Assembly: GCA_026399025.1 (NCBI GenBank)
Contig: JAPLRU010000094.1
Location: 18,628 to 82,627, forward strand
DNA length: 64,000 nt
Direction: 5' to 3'
Source: Methylobacter sp.
GTDB lineage: Bacteria; Pseudomonadota; Gammaproteobacteria; Methylococcales; Methylomonadaceae
Shown: one piece after another, positions 18,045-27,096 of the stretch
How positions within the stretch are numbered: the first letter of the stretch is position 1
How the letters are laid out: every line of letters starts with the position of its first letter
The notes under the pieces: model-generated
What the model was told of the DNA's origin: nothing
What the model saw: the letters and a program-made list of their open reading frames with translations, nothing else
Databases searched by the model: none
Made by a program: the position numbers and the translations under genes

Positions 18045-18346
18045 TGCAATTATTAACGCTGGAACAGGTTTTAAAACTGCATAAGCGAGTCATTGAACAA
18101 TCAGGCGGCGCTATCGGAGTTCGCAATCAAGAAGGATTAGAATCCGCATTGGCACAGCCTCGCATGAGTTATGCAGATCAGGAGCTGTACCCGACATTAA
18201 TCGAAAAAGTAGCGGCGTTAGGTTTCTCTTTGATTAACAACCATCCGTTTGTCGATGGCAATAAACGTATCGGTCATGCCGCGCTTGAAGTTACCTTGCT
18301 GATGAATGGTTATGAAATACAAGCCGATGTTGATAGCTGGATGTAG
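18044..18346 (+). pseudogene. Fic/Doc toxin, C-terminally truncated by a palindromic repeat
   Basis: 100 residues. It has the Doc family core, including the Fic motif HPFVDGNKRIGH near residues 66-77, which phosphorylates EF-Tu in phage P1 Doc. Doc proteins normally continue for another 20-30 residues after NGYE.ADVD. Here the frame ends within two codons, because the stop codon (ATGTAG) is created by the repeat that begins at 18344. The catalytic motif is whole, so an active short form cannot be excluded. Loss of the final helix makes decay more likely. Confidence 0.7.
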
Positions 18347-18454
18347 GCCGGAATAAGCCCTCCCGGCGACAGCAAGGGTGGGCGTTTCCGGCGCTTCGGA
18401 GTGCCGGAAACGCCTGACCAGCGCATAAGGCGCGGACAGGCTTATTCCGGCCTA
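18344..18454. repeat. REP-like element, family B (TAGGCCGGAATAAGCC ends), copy 1
   Basis: TAGGCCGGAATAAGCC (18344-18359) and GGCTTATTCCGGCCTA (18439-18454) are perfect 16-bp inverted repeats, with an inner pair GGCGTTTCCGGC and GCCGGAAACGCC. Other copies are at 23921-24038, 27185-27237 (short form) and 43492-43560. This copy truncates the Doc toxin, and its right-hand flank is split by a further element. Confidence 0.9.
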
Positions 18455-18466
18455 CGTCCAAATGTG

Positions 18467-18613
18467 GGCTACCCACTTAAGCCGGGACAAGCGACACACA
18501 CCGGGAGCGCCGAGCCCCAGCTCGGCAATGTTGATCATTGTGGATACTCGCCAAGCTGGGGCTTGGCGTTCCCAGCCACTCGCTTAAAACTGTCCCGGCT
18601 TAAGTGGGTAGCC
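18467..18613. mobile_element. MITE of 147 bp with 23-bp terminal inverted repeats and an 8-bp target duplication
   Basis: The two ends are perfect 23-bp inverted repeats beginning GGCTACCCACTTAAGCCGGG. The element is bracketed by the direct repeat CAAATGTG (18459-18466 and 18614-18621). Removing the element and one duplicate restores a flank resembling the one after other family B copies (CCTACGTCGAGATGTGTATAA at 27234). An inner hairpin (GAGCCCCAGCT / AGCTGGGGCTT) fills the middle. No open reading frame; a transposase in trans is presumed. Confidence 0.85.
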
Positions 18614-18744
18614 CAAATGTGTATAAGGATGAGCTCCAGAGCGCGGGAACGATAAGAAAGAAATTCGATGGCCTGTTGCAGTGGTTGCCGCATACATCCT
18701 TAAAATTCAGCGTTTTTTACGCTTTAACATTATAAAAACTAAAC

Positions 18745-20391
18745 ATGGCCGACAACTACAACGATTACAGCCGCGAGGAATTGATTCGCGAATTGCGCCT
18801 GCGCGACCGGCGGCCCCGATTTGGCTTGGTTTGGGAGCGTAAAGAGATTGAGCATGAAAAAGCGGTCAATGACGATTTTGTCATGCTGGATTTTGACCCG
18901 GCGCTGTCCTGCGGCGATGCGCCGTATCGCAACCTGATTATTGAAGGCGATAACTTCGACGCCTTGCGCTATCTGCGCATGACTCATGCCGGTAAGGTCA
19001 AGTGCATTTATATCGATCCGCCGTATAACACCGGCAACCGCGATTTCATCTACAACGACCGTTTTGTCGATAAAGAAGATGCTTACCGGCATTCCAAATG
19101 GCTGGAGTTTATGTATCGGCGTCTGCAATTGGCAAAGGATTTACTGGCCGAGGATGGGGTAATTTTTGTTTCGATTGATGATAACGAGGTCTTTAACCTT
19201 GCACCTTTGATGAATCAAGTGTTTGGGGAACGCAATTTTATTGCTACAGCCATTTGGCAAAAGGTTTATTCGCCTAAGAATACCGCTATGCATTTTTCGG
19301 ACGATCACGAATATGTGCTGATTTACGCAATCAATCGTGATGTTTGGCGACCAAACGCTATACCAAGATCCGAAGCTCAAGATAAAGCTTACAAAAATCC
19401 GGATAACGATCCACGCGGCCTCTGGAAAGCTGGCGACTTATCGGCACGTAATTATTATGGCGAAGGCACTTATTCGATTATTTGTCCTTCTGGAAGAGCG
19501 ATTACTGGACCGCCACCGGGACGCTACTGGGTTATTTCACAAAATAAATTCAAGGAATTAGATGACGATAACCGTATTTGGTGGGGCAAGGATGGTAACA
19601 ATGTCCCGGCGATTAAGAGGTTTTTGTCGGGGGTTAAACAAGGCGTAGTACCTCAAACTCTTTGGAAATATGAAGAAGTGGGTCATACGCAGGATGCTAA
19701 GAAAGAAGTTCAGGAAGTCATGCAATTTGAGGATACCGCTTCCGTATTTTCTACACCAAAGCCTATTCGTCTGATCGAACGCATTCTGCGCATTGCCACC
19801 AAGCCTGATGACATTGTTCTGGATTTCTTTGCCGGTAGCGGCACAACCGCACACGCAGTCATGAAACTCAATGCCGAAGACGGCGGCAACCGTCGCTTCA
19901 TTCTGGTGTCCAGCACCGAAGCCACCGACAACGAGCCGGACAAAAATCTGTGCCGCGATGTCTGCGCCGAACGAGTAAAGCGTGTGATGCAGGGTTACGC
20001 CAACAAAAAAGGGGAAGCCGTTGCCGGGTTAGGCGGCAATTTCGCCTATCTGCGCACTAATCGCCTGCCTGCCGAAACCTTGTTCAGCAGCATTCAGCAT
20101 GAAGCTATCTGGACCGCGTTGCAGTTGATTCATGCTGAAAGTTTGTCGCCGTTTGCGGCCGATGCGCCGGTTCAGCAAGCGGTGCTCGAAAACAGCACGG
20201 TGCTGTATCTGCCCAAAATCAACGAAACGGTGTTAGGCGCCTTAAATACGGTGCGCGAGACTGCTTCAACGCTGGTTGTCTATAGCTGGCAGCCGGGTTT
20301 GCTGCGGCAACATTTTGAGGATCACCGTTTGAGTTTTCTACCGATTCCGCAGTTTTTAGTGGATCGTTTCGGCGCGGGGAGTAAGGCATGA
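18745..20391 (+). CDS. mod: Type III restriction-modification DNA methyltransferase (Mod)
   Basis: 548 residues. The catalytic motif DPPYNTGNRDFIYND begins near residue 90. The SAM-binding motif LDFFAGSGTTAHAV comes later, near 357-370, the order seen in beta-class amino-methyltransferases such as type III Mod. These make N6-methyladenine on one strand. The middle portion (about 180-320) should be the target recognition domain. Its stop overlaps the start of the res gene (ATGA), so the two subunits are translationally coupled. Confidence 0.92.
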   Translation: MADNYNDYSREELIRELRLRDRRPRFGLVWERKEIEHEKAVNDDFVMLDFDPALSCGDAPYRNLIIEGDNFDALRYLRMTHAGKVKCIYIDPPYNTGNRDFIYNDRFVDKEDAYRHSKWLEFMYRRLQLAKDLLAEDGVIFVSIDDNEVFNLAPLMNQVFGERNFIATAIWQKVYSPKNTAMHFSDDHEYVLIYAINRDVWRPNAIPRSEAQDKAYKNPDNDPRGLWKAGDLSARNYYGEGTYSIICPSGRAITGPPPGRYWVISQNKFKELDDDNRIWWGKDGNNVPAIKRFLSGVKQGVVPQTLWKYEEVGHTQDAKKEVQEVMQFEDTASVFSTPKPIRLIERILRIATKPDDIVLDFFAGSGTTAHAVMKLNAEDGGNRRFILVSSTEATDNEPDKNLCRDVCAERVKRVMQGYANKKGEAVAGLGGNFAYLRTNRLPAETLFSSIQHEAIWTALQLIHAESLSPFAADAPVQQAVLENSTVLYLPKINETVLGALNTVRETASTLVVYSWQPGLLRQHFEDHRLSFLPIPQFLVDRFGAGSKA

Positions 20392-22874
20392 CTATTGCGC
20401 CGAAAGGCTATCAGAATGACGCGGTAAACAACGCGCTGGAGATATTCCGTTACGCGGAAAACCAGTTGCAGCAGGTTGACGCCGCCCTAGACCAGTGCGC
20501 TATCAGCGCTTATAACGGTTGCGTGTTGCTGGAAGCTCCGACCGGCGCCGGTAAAACCTTAATGGCCGGGTTGATTGCGGAAAGTTTTGCCCGTCCCGAT
20601 CATCGCGATAATGCCAAGATTGTTTGGTTCTGGTTTACACCGTTTGCAGGCTTGGTGGAGCAGGCTAAAAGTGCGCTAAAGCGGGATTTTAACGGTTTGA
20701 AAATTCGCGATTTAGCCTGTGATCGTAAAACTTACAGCGCTGCCGGCGGCGATGTGTTTGTTACCACCTGGGCGTCGGTTGCCGCCCGCAATGCCGAAAC
20801 CCGCAAATTGCGCAGCAGCGGCGATTTATCGTTGTCGCTGGACGAGTTTATCCCGGAATTGCGCGACGCCGGGTTTCGGATTGGCGTGGTGGTCGATGAG
20901 GCGCACCATAGCTTTACCAAAGCGACGGAAACGGTGAATTTTTACCGGCAAGTCATGCGTCCTGAGTTTACCTTGCTGATTACCGCGACGCCGGACGATG
21001 CCGATGTCGAAAAGTTTAAAAAAGCCGCGGGGCTTGCGGTGATTCATCGCATTCAGGTTTCGCGGCAAAACGCGGTCGATGCCGGGCTGATTAAAGAGGC
21101 GGTCAAGTCGATTGCCTATTTGGTGCCGGAAGATCAAAAAGAGCTGGTCGATTTATCGGCAACCGCTTTGGAAGACGGCTGGCGCACGCATCAGGCGATT
21201 AAAGCACGGCTGGCTGAAGCCAAGATTCGGTTAACGCCGTTGATGTTGGTGCAAATCGGTAATAACGGTAAAGCGGGCGAAGCTGCGATTGAGCAAGCCA
21301 GGCAGCATTTAATAAACGCAGGTGTGCCGGAAGAGGCGATTGCCTGGTACACCGCCGACGATCCGAACGACGATTTGCTGGCTGTGGCGCGGGATGAAAG
21401 CAAAGAAGTTTTGATTTTTAAGGTGGCGGTCGCCTTGGGTTTCGATGCGCCGCGCGCCTTTACGCTGGTGTCGTTACGCGGTACCAAAAGCACCGATTTC
21501 GGCATTCAGGTGGTCGGGCGTATTTTAAGAGTGCATCCCCATTTACAGGCAATGGCGATCGGTAAAACCTTGCCGGAGGTATTGCGTTTTGGTTATGTAT
21601 TTTTAGCCGATGCGGAAAGTCAGGGCGGTTTGATTGGCGCGGGGGCAAAAATCAATGCGATTGCCACGCAGATGTCTGAAATTACGCCCTATACAATGGT
21701 GGTGAAATTAGGCGGTCAAACAGCGGTGCAGGTTTCCGCCGGCGGGCAAACGTCGATGTTGCCGCAACCTTATGTTGCCCCGGTTTGGCAACCGGCAGAC
21801 CCAGGCAACGCGGCTATTCAACCGCAAACGTCCTATGTATTGGGTTCAACCCAGGATGTTCTTGACGATTGGTTAATGCCGCAAACACCGCAGATTAAAG
21901 ACTTAGAAACTGTCGCGCCTTATCGTCCGACATTAGCCGGGAATAACCGGTTTGCATTACGCGAGGGTTTGCCTGATCGATTTAAAACAGAACGTTTGCC
22001 GCTCAGTACCGATGATCTGGTGCAATGCATCAGCAAGCGCATTGATTTGAATGCTCAGGTGTTGAATGCCGGTTTACGGAAAAATCTGAAAATCACCCGT
22101 AAAACGATTGATAATATTTTCGGTAAGTCGGATGAAACTGTCGATAGTATCCAAGCCCGGCTGTCGAATACCGATATTGCCAGACGTGCGCAAAAAGTTC
22201 TGTTCGATGCGGAGTTTATCGATCCTCGTGATCTGCATCCGCTATTGTTGGCGCGTTTGCAATCCGAATATAACGAGCATCAGGGGATGGATTTAAGTGA
22301 GCAGGAGCTGGCGCGGGCTCTGAATTTGATTTTGGCGACCTTTCCGCATTTGCTGCGCGATGCTTCGAAAGCTTGTGCCGCTCGCTTTAAAGAAGTTTTC
22401 GATGCCGAGATGCTGCCGCGATTTATCGACGCGCCGGATTGCATCGCCCGTTCCAGGCTTAATGTCTACGGCGTAATGCCGCCAGACCTTAATGACACCG
22501 AACGCCGCTTTGCCCGGATGCTGGATGCGGACACTGGCGGCTTGTTGGCTTGGTGGCATCGCAATGAAGCTCGTAAACCTTGGTCGGTAGGTATTGTTTT
22601 GCCCGGAGGCGGGCGTTATTTTCCTGATTTTATCGTGGGCTTGAATGGCCGACATTATGGCGATGGTGTGTTGCTGGTGGAGATTAAGGGCGGTCACATC
22701 GTTAATTACGGCGATACTCTGGAAAAAATTGATGCGGAACATAAACAGTATGGCAAACCATTAATGCTGACGGAACAAGACGATGGGCGGTTCTGGATCA
22801 TGCGTTATATCGAGTCAACTCGGAAAATCGAACAAGATCAAGTGTTTCGGGTTGAGAATATGGGGCAGTATTAG
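20388..22874 (+). CDS. res: Type III restriction enzyme helicase-nuclease subunit (Res)
   Basis: 828 residues. The superfamily 2 helicase core begins with APTGAGKT near residues 50-57. The Walker B box is VDEAHHSF near 168-175, ITATPDD follows near 200, and QVVGRILRVHP near 373-383 is motif VI. Near the C-terminus, FPDFIVG (about 745) and LLVEIKGG (about 761) form the PD-(D/E)XK nuclease site. Res with Mod cleaves unmodified DNA after ATP-dependent sliding. At 828 residues it is somewhat shorter than many Res proteins, but all motifs are present. The start overlaps mod by four bases. Confidence 0.92.
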   Translation: MTIAPKGYQNDAVNNALEIFRYAENQLQQVDAALDQCAISAYNGCVLLEAPTGAGKTLMAGLIAESFARPDHRDNAKIVWFWFTPFAGLVEQAKSALKRDFNGLKIRDLACDRKTYSAAGGDVFVTTWASVAARNAETRKLRSSGDLSLSLDEFIPELRDAGFRIGVVVDEAHHSFTKATETVNFYRQVMRPEFTLLITATPDDADVEKFKKAAGLAVIHRIQVSRQNAVDAGLIKEAVKSIAYLVPEDQKELVDLSATALEDGWRTHQAIKARLAEAKIRLTPLMLVQIGNNGKAGEAAIEQARQHLINAGVPEEAIAWYTADDPNDDLLAVARDESKEVLIFKVAVALGFDAPRAFTLVSLRGTKSTDFGIQVVGRILRVHPHLQAMAIGKTLPEVLRFGYVFLADAESQGGLIGAGAKINAIATQMSEITPYTMVVKLGGQTAVQVSAGGQTSMLPQPYVAPVWQPADPGNAAIQPQTSYVLGSTQDVLDDWLMPQTPQIKDLETVAPYRPTLAGNNRFALREGLPDRFKTERLPLSTDDLVQCISKRIDLNAQVLNAGLRKNLKITRKTIDNIFGKSDETVDSIQARLSNTDIARRAQKVLFDAEFIDPRDLHPLLLARLQSEYNEHQGMDLSEQELARALNLILATFPHLLRDASKACAARFKEVFDAEMLPRFIDAPDCIARSRLNVYGVMPPDLNDTERRFARMLDADTGGLLAWWHRNEARKPWSVGIVLPGGGRYFPDFIVGLNGRHYGDGVLLVEIKGGHIVNYGDTLEKIDAEHKQYGKPLMLTEQDDGRFWIMRYIESTRKIEQDQVFRVENMGQY

Positions 22875-22930
22875 CTTAATAAGGTTGCGCAGCGCTTAAA
22901 CGCAACAATTAGTTATATTCTCTGCCATCT

Positions 22931-22955
22931 GGGTAGGCTGGGTAGGCTGGGTAAC
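22931..22955. repeat. Short tandem repeat, 10-bp unit GGGTAGGCTG
   Basis: GGGTAGGCTG is repeated twice and a third partial copy (GGGTAAC) follows, in the gap between res and the convergent PIN toxin. No other feature is seen in 22875-23014. Confidence 0.6.
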
Positions 22956-23014
22956 ATATTTTCGTTGCGCAAAACTTTTTTTACAAAAAAACGTCTTATA
23001 GAGTCCGAAGCGCC

Positions 23015-23392
23015 CTATTTCCTGATAAAAAGCACCTCATCAAGATAATCTTGAAAAATAGCATCGTAAGTTACAATGCGCAGCTTTTCGTACTTGGCTT
23101 GGGCGATCAGCAATCGGTCAAACGGGTCTTTATGATGATCGCCCAATTCAAGAACGGTTTGGGCATGGTAGGGAGTAATATTCAGCCATTGAAAACCTTG
23201 CGCTGCAATATCTTCCGCGATGTGCCGCGAAGGCAAGGTCATTTTACCCAAGCCGTTTTTGATTGCCATTTCCCAGACCGTCACCGTACTGACCAATGCC
23301 CCTTCGGCCTGAATCTGTTCGATGATCGGGCGGTGTTTGATTTCGCCCATCAGCCAGTCATAAACGATACAGGTATCAAGCAGCAGACGCAT
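23015..23392 (-). CDS. PIN domain toxin (VapC family)
   Basis: 125 residues. The four PIN acids are recognisable: Asp in LLLDTCIVYDWL, Glu in STVTVWEMAIKNGLG near residue 41, and Asp in KDPFDRLLIAQA near 88-92 and in VTYDAIF near 108. KDPFDR is typical of the YacL/VapC subgroup. The start overlaps the end of its Phd antitoxin by 17 bases. It is convergent with the type III restriction operon. Confidence 0.92.
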   Translation of the reverse strand: MRLLLDTCIVYDWLMGEIKHRPIIEQIQAEGALVSTVTVWEMAIKNGLGKMTLPSRHIAEDIAAQGFQWLNITPYHAQTVLELGDHHKDPFDRLLIAQAKYEKLRIVTYDAIFQDYLDEVLFIRK

Positions 23393-23627
23393 TGTTGCAG
23401 TCGGTAAATAACTGTTCTACTTCGGCGTTGGTCTCGGTGGAATCCCAATCCGCCGCATAAGCGGCTCGGCCTTTCCAGGCGCCGGGGGGAGCGACCTTGG
23501 CGGGCTTGTATTTAACAAGTTTGGCGACGGGTACGCCATTGCGAGCGATCACGACTTCTTCATCCCTCTCTGCTGCAACGATAAGACTGGATAAATTGTT
23601 TTTGGCTTCGAGTATGTTAACTTGCAT
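23376..23627 (-). CDS. Phd/YefM family antitoxin
   Basis: 83 residues. It opens with MQVNILEAKNNLSSLIVAAE and VIARNGVPVAKLVKYKP, the Phd DNA-binding fold. The C-terminal 35 residues contain a GAWKGRA-type linker and an acidic segment for toxin binding. GGAGG precedes the start (CCTCC at 23629-23633 on the plus strand). It overlaps the PIN toxin by 17 bases. Confidence 0.92.
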   Translation of the reverse strand: MQVNILEAKNNLSSLIVAAERDEEVVIARNGVPVAKLVKYKPAKVAPPGAWKGRAAYAADWDSTETNAEVEQLFTDCNNASAA

Positions 23628-23710
23628 AGGAGGGTGCCTATTATCTATTGGCTAATGTTAGCCAACCGTAATCAGATGCGGCTTTGTTGTCAACAGAAAA
23701 TGTTGGGTAA

Positions 23711-23878
23711 GCTTACCACCTATCACTTTGCTTAATAGTACGTCATACCGGCATGGACTGCCGGTATCCAGGACACATGGATGTGATCTGAGCCTTGCCA
23801 TCCCTGGCTTCTGGATTCCGGCAATCCCTGCCGGAATGACGTATTGGAGGTTTTCGTTAAACTGATAGGTAGTAAGAT
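23711..23878. repeat. Nested palindromic repeat with CGTCAT-type ends
   Basis: The inner unit runs from TACGTCAT (23739-23746) to ATGACGTA (23836-23843) and carries CCGGCA/TGCCGG and CTGGATTCCGGCAATCCC-type arms, a repeat form seen in many proteobacteria. Around it, CTTACCACCTATCA (from 23712) is matched by TGATAGGTAGTAAG (near 23863-23876), an outer inverted pair with one mismatch. Confidence 0.75.
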
Positions 23879-23920
23879 TGGGCAAGTGAATTTCATTAAT
23901 GCAAAACATTAAGGAACCAG

Positions 23921-24038
23921 TAGGCCGGAATAAGCCCGCCCGGCGATAGCCAGGGTGGGCGTTTCCGGCGCTCCCAAACCTCGAAATGCCGGAAACGCCA
24001 GTCCTGCGCTAAGGCGCGGACCGGCTTATTCCGGCCTA
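23921..24038. repeat. REP-like element, family B, copy 2
   Basis: TAGGCCGGAATAAGCC (23921-23936) and GGCTTATTCCGGCCTA (24023-24038) are perfect inverted repeats. The right flank, GAGATGCGTATAACGATGAG, is the undisrupted version of the flank split by the MITE at copy 1. Confidence 0.9.
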
Positions 24039-24067
24039 CATTGAGATGCGTATAACGATGAGCGCGG

Positions 24068-24102
24068 GAACGAGGTCGCTTTATTCACTTCGGACTCTAT
24101 AT
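24068..24102. repeat. Short dispersed repeat shared with 54784-54818
   Basis: GGAACGA, GTCGC and TTATTCACTTCGGACTCTAT occur here and, with two small differences, at 54784-54818; an inverted fragment (TATAGAGTCCGAAG) is at 22997-23010. It lies in the 24039-24296 gap, where I see nothing else. Confidence 0.6.
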
Positions 24103-24296
24103 ATCGACTGTATTGCCGACCGTTATCGAAGATAATCGGCATTATAGTTGGCGTTAGCATAACCCATTATGGCTGTTGCGGAAGTTAAGCTGATAGAATG
24201 GAAACTTACTCGCGCCCCAATTGGAGTTTGGCAACAAGTAAATACTAGCAATGATGCATAAACCTAATTTTTAATAAACTTATACAAAGAGCCTGA

Positions 24297-25025
24297 ATGT
24301 TTAAAAACCCGTTTATCAAACAACTGTTCGGCAGTTTTCTGGACTTGGCGCCCATCCTTGCGGTTGTTTTGGTGTTCCAGGTGTTGGTTATTCGGCAGCC
24401 TATTCCCGATGTCGCCAGTTTAATGGTCGGCACGGTGTTTGTGATTATCGGTCTGACTCTGTTTGTTCAAGGACTTGAGCAAAGCCTGTTCCCGATCGGC
24501 GAGGCGATGGCTTATGCGTTCGCGCGCAAAGGCAGTTTATTTTGGTTGCTGACTTTTTCTTTTTGCCTGGGGTTCGGCACGACGGTGGCGGAACCCGCAT
24601 TAATCGCTATCGCCCAGGAAGCCGCAAGCATTGCCGCAAAAGCCGGCATTATCGCAGCCGGCGATGACGCTAAAGCCGATTATGCCTTGGGCTTACGCAT
24701 TACCGTTGCGCTGTCGGTCGGCTTTGCTATTTTGGTCGGCGTATTAAGGATTATCCGCGGCTGGCCTTTGTATTACCTGATTATCGGCGGTTATTGCGGG
24801 GTGATTGCGATTACGCCGTTCGCGCCGCCTGAAATTATCGGCATCGCTTACGATTCCGGCGGCGTTACCACCTCGACCATTACCGTTCCCCTGGTGACCG
24901 CGCTGGGCGTCGGTTTGGCGACCGCGATTAAAGGCCGCAATCCGATGATTGACGGTTTCGGGCTGATCGCTTTTGCTTCGTTAACGCCGATGGTTTTCGT
25001 GATGGCTTACGGGGTGCTCAAATGA
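24297..25025 (+). CDS. DUF1538 family membrane protein, first subunit
   Basis: 242 residues with about six hydrophobic spans. Family hallmarks are [17 protein letters not shown] (near 93-109) and [20 protein letters not shown] (near 183-202), then [20 protein letters not shown]1538 proteins are multi-pass inner-membrane proteins, predicted transporters of unknown substrate. Here the two halves often found fused are separate genes that overlap by four bases. The downstream PII-like and CBS proteins suggest regulation by nucleotides. Confidence 0.88.
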   Translation: MFKNPFIKQLFGSFLDLAPILAVVLVFQVLVIRQPIPDVASLMVGTVFVIIGLTLFVQGLEQSLFPIGEAMAYAFARKGSLFWLLTFSFCLGFGTTVAEPALIAIAQEAASIAAKAGIIAAGDDAKADYALGLRITVALSVGFAILVGVLRIIRGWPLYYLIIGGYCGVIAITPFAPPEIIGIAYDSGGVTTSTITVPLVTALGVGLATAIKGRNPMIDGFGLIAFASLTPMVFVMAYGVLK

Positions 25026-25801
25026 TAGCCTGGATGAACCATTTTGCACTGGTGCTGCTGAGCACCTGCCGGGATATTTTACCGATTGCCGCCATTATTA
25101 TCGGCTTTCAATTGCTGGTTATCCGCAAACCCTTGGCGCATCCTAAAAAGTTACTGCGCGGCTTTGTTTATGTTCTGCTCGGCATCGCGTTTTTTCTGGA
25201 AGGTCTGGAAATGGCGCTGTTTCCGTTGGGCAAGCTGATGGCGGCCCAACTCACTACACCGGAGTTTCTCGGCATTAATCCCGCCGAACAAGGGGTAAGA
25301 TGGCAAGCCTATTTCTGGGTGTATGTATTCGCCGCCAGCATCGGTTTTGCCACTACGCTGGCCGAACCGTCCTTACTGGCGGTGGCCTGGAAGGCCGAGC
25401 AGATTTCCGGCGGCGCTATCCGCGCTTGGGGACTGCGCATTGCGGTTTCGATCGGCGTCGCTTTCGGCATTGCGCTGGGCGCGTATCGCATTGTGACCGG
25501 TACCGAGCTTTATTATTATATTGTGGTCGGCTATGTCATCGTGCTGATACAAACCCTGTTTGCACCCAAAGTGATCATCGGCTTGGCTTATGACTCGGGC
25601 GGGGTAACGACGTCAACGGTTACGGTGCCGCTGGTGACCGCGCTGGGTCTCGGTTTGGCCTCCACTATTCCCGGCCGCAACCCGCTGCTGGACGGCTTCG
25701 GCTTGATTGCCTTCGCCAGTTTATTTCCCATCATTGCTGTCTTGGGTTATGCGCAAATCGCACAATGGCTTAGCAAAGGCAGTATTTCTCCCAAACCCTG
25801 A
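25022..25801 (+). CDS. DUF1538 family membrane protein, second subunit
   Basis: 259 residues, clearly homologous to the preceding gene: [40 protein letters not shown] and [17 protein letters not shown] are near-copies of the first subunit's motifs. About seven hydrophobic spans. The start overlaps the previous stop (ATGA). The two products probably form an inverted or pseudo-symmetric heterodimer. Substrate unknown. Confidence 0.88.
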   Translation: MIAWMNHFALVLLSTCRDILPIAAIIIGFQLLVIRKPLAHPKKLLRGFVYVLLGIAFFLEGLEMALFPLGKLMAAQLTTPEFLGINPAEQGVRWQAYFWVYVFAASIGFATTLAEPSLLAVAWKAEQISGGAIRAWGLRIAVSIGVAFGIALGAYRIVTGTELYYYIVVGYVIVLIQTLFAPKVIIGLAYDSGGVTTSTVTVPLVTALGLGLASTIPGRNPLLDGFGLIAFASLFPIIAVLGYAQIAQWLSKGSISPKP

Positions 25802-25809
25802 GGACAACT

Positions 25810-26160
25810 ATGCATTTCAAATTAATTATCGTCTTTGTCGAAGACGACAAAACCGACCTGGTGCTTGATACCGCGCGCGAGCACGGCGCTAAAGGCGCCA
25901 CCGTGGTCAATAACGCGCGCGGCGAAGGCATGAAACAATCGAAAACTTTTTTCGGCCTGAGTCTGGAAGCTCAGCGCGATGTTTTATTGTTGTTGGTCGA
26001 AGAGCATCTGAGTCGACATATTTTGGAAGCCATCGCTAAGGTCGCGCAATTCGACAGCAAACCCGGCACCGGCATTGCCATTCAGATCGATGTCGAAGAC
26101 GCGGTCGGCGTTATGCATCAGGTCGAACGCTTAACTCAAGAATTGGAGGATAAAATATGA
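25810..26160 (+). CDS. PII-like nitrogen-regulator family protein
   Basis: 116 residues with the ferredoxin-like PII pattern: FKLIIVFVEDDKTDLVLDTA at the start, GAKGATVVNNARGEGM at the first loop, and PGTGIAIQIDVEDAVGV near the C-terminus. The T-loop differs from GlnB (no Tyr51-type site is evident), so it is a PII-like sensor rather than a classical GlnB. Such proteins bind adenine nucleotides and gate membrane partners. Its partner here is presumably the DUF1538 pair. GAGGACA precedes the start. Confidence 0.8.
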   Translation: MHFKLIIVFVEDDKTDLVLDTAREHGAKGATVVNNARGEGMKQSKTFFGLSLEAQRDVLLLLVEEHLSRHILEAIAKVAQFDSKPGTGIAIQIDVEDAVGVMHQVERLTQELEDKI

Positions 26161-26567
26161 TTGCGCCACGCGTTATAATCCGCGTCAGAGACGTGATGAA
26201 AACCGATTTCGCCACCATCGACGGCATTGCCACCGTAGAAGATGCGCTAAAAAAGATGAAGACCTTTAAAACCTCGGTGCTGATTGTCAATAAGCGCCAT
26301 GACGATGACGAATACGGTATGATTAATTCCGGCGACATTGCCCGTCATGTGTTGGCCAAGGACCGTGCGCCGGATCGGGTCAACGTCTATGAAATTATGA
26401 GCAAGCCGGTGATTTCGGTGCATCCCGACATGGACATCCGGTATTGCTCACGCTTATTTGCTAATTATAATTTGGTCAGAGCGCCGGTCATTGAAAATAA
26501 TATAATTATCGGCGTGGTCAGTCCGAATTCGCTGGTGCTGGATGGGATGTACCAGACTTGTCATTAA
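26157..26567 (+). CDS. CBS domain protein
   Basis: 136 residues with two CBS motifs: VMKTDFATIDGIATVEDALK near 16-35, and IMSKPVISVHPDMDIRYCSR near 79-98 followed by RAPVIENNIIIGVVSPNSLV. CBS pairs bind adenosine nucleotides and regulate transporters and enzymes. It is the last gene of the DUF1538 operon, overlapping the PII-like gene by four bases. Both accessory genes encode nucleotide-sensing modules. Confidence 0.88.
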   Translation: MIAPRVIIRVRDVMKTDFATIDGIATVEDALKKMKTFKTSVLIVNKRHDDDEYGMINSGDIARHVLAKDRAPDRVNVYEIMSKPVISVHPDMDIRYCSRLFANYNLVRAPVIENNIIIGVVSPNSLVLDGMYQTCH

Positions 26568-26580
26568 AAGGCCGTTTATT

Positions 26581-27093
26581 ATGTTCAAATTATTACGATT
26601 TAATTCAAGAATCTGGTTTTTTCTGGGTTGTTTAGGTTGCGTGTTTTTGCTGTCGATGGGCGCTTATTTTCAATTTGTTCAAGGCCTGGACCCGTGTCCT
26701 TTATGCATTTCGCAACGCATTGCCATCTTGCTGACCGGCGTGGTCTTTTTAACGGCGGCCCTTCATAATCCAGGGCAAACCGGGGTAACCGCTTACGCGA
26801 TTTCAGGTGCGCTAACCGCTTTGTGCGGCGCGGCGATTTCAACCCGGCATGTCTGGATTCAGCATTTGCCTGCCGATAAAGTGCCGGAATGCGGCCCCGG
26901 TTTGGACTACGTGCTGCAAAATTTTCCTTTGTTTGAGACGGTTAAGCTAATGCTCAGCGGCACCGGCGATTGCGCCAAAGTGGACTGGACAATGTTCGGC
27001 TTCAGTATGCCTGCCTGGACCTTGCTGGCTTTTTTGATGTTGGCAACGTTAAGTGTGCTGCAAATTTGGAATTATAAAGAAGCCGACAGATAG
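26581..27093 (+). CDS. dsbB: Disulfide bond formation protein DsbB
   Basis: 170 residues from ATG 26581; an earlier in-frame ATG would add 13 residues overlapping the CBS gene and is unlikely. Four membrane spans are seen. The first periplasmic loop has the redox pair in PCPLCISQR (near residues 39-47). The second loop has the DsbA-facing cysteines in PECGPG (near 104) and GDCAKVDW (near 128). DsbB re-oxidises DsbA and passes electrons to quinone. It sits 13 bases after the CBS gene and may share its transcript without sharing its function. Confidence 0.93.
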   Translation: MFKLLRFNSRIWFFLGCLGCVFLLSMGAYFQFVQGLDPCPLCISQRIAILLTGVVFLTAALHNPGQTGVTAYAISGALTALCGAAISTRHVWIQHLPADKVPECGPGLDYVLQNFPLFETVKLMLSGTGDCAKVDWTMFGFSMPAWTLLAFLMLATLSVLQIWNYKEADR

Positions 27094-27096
27094 ATT

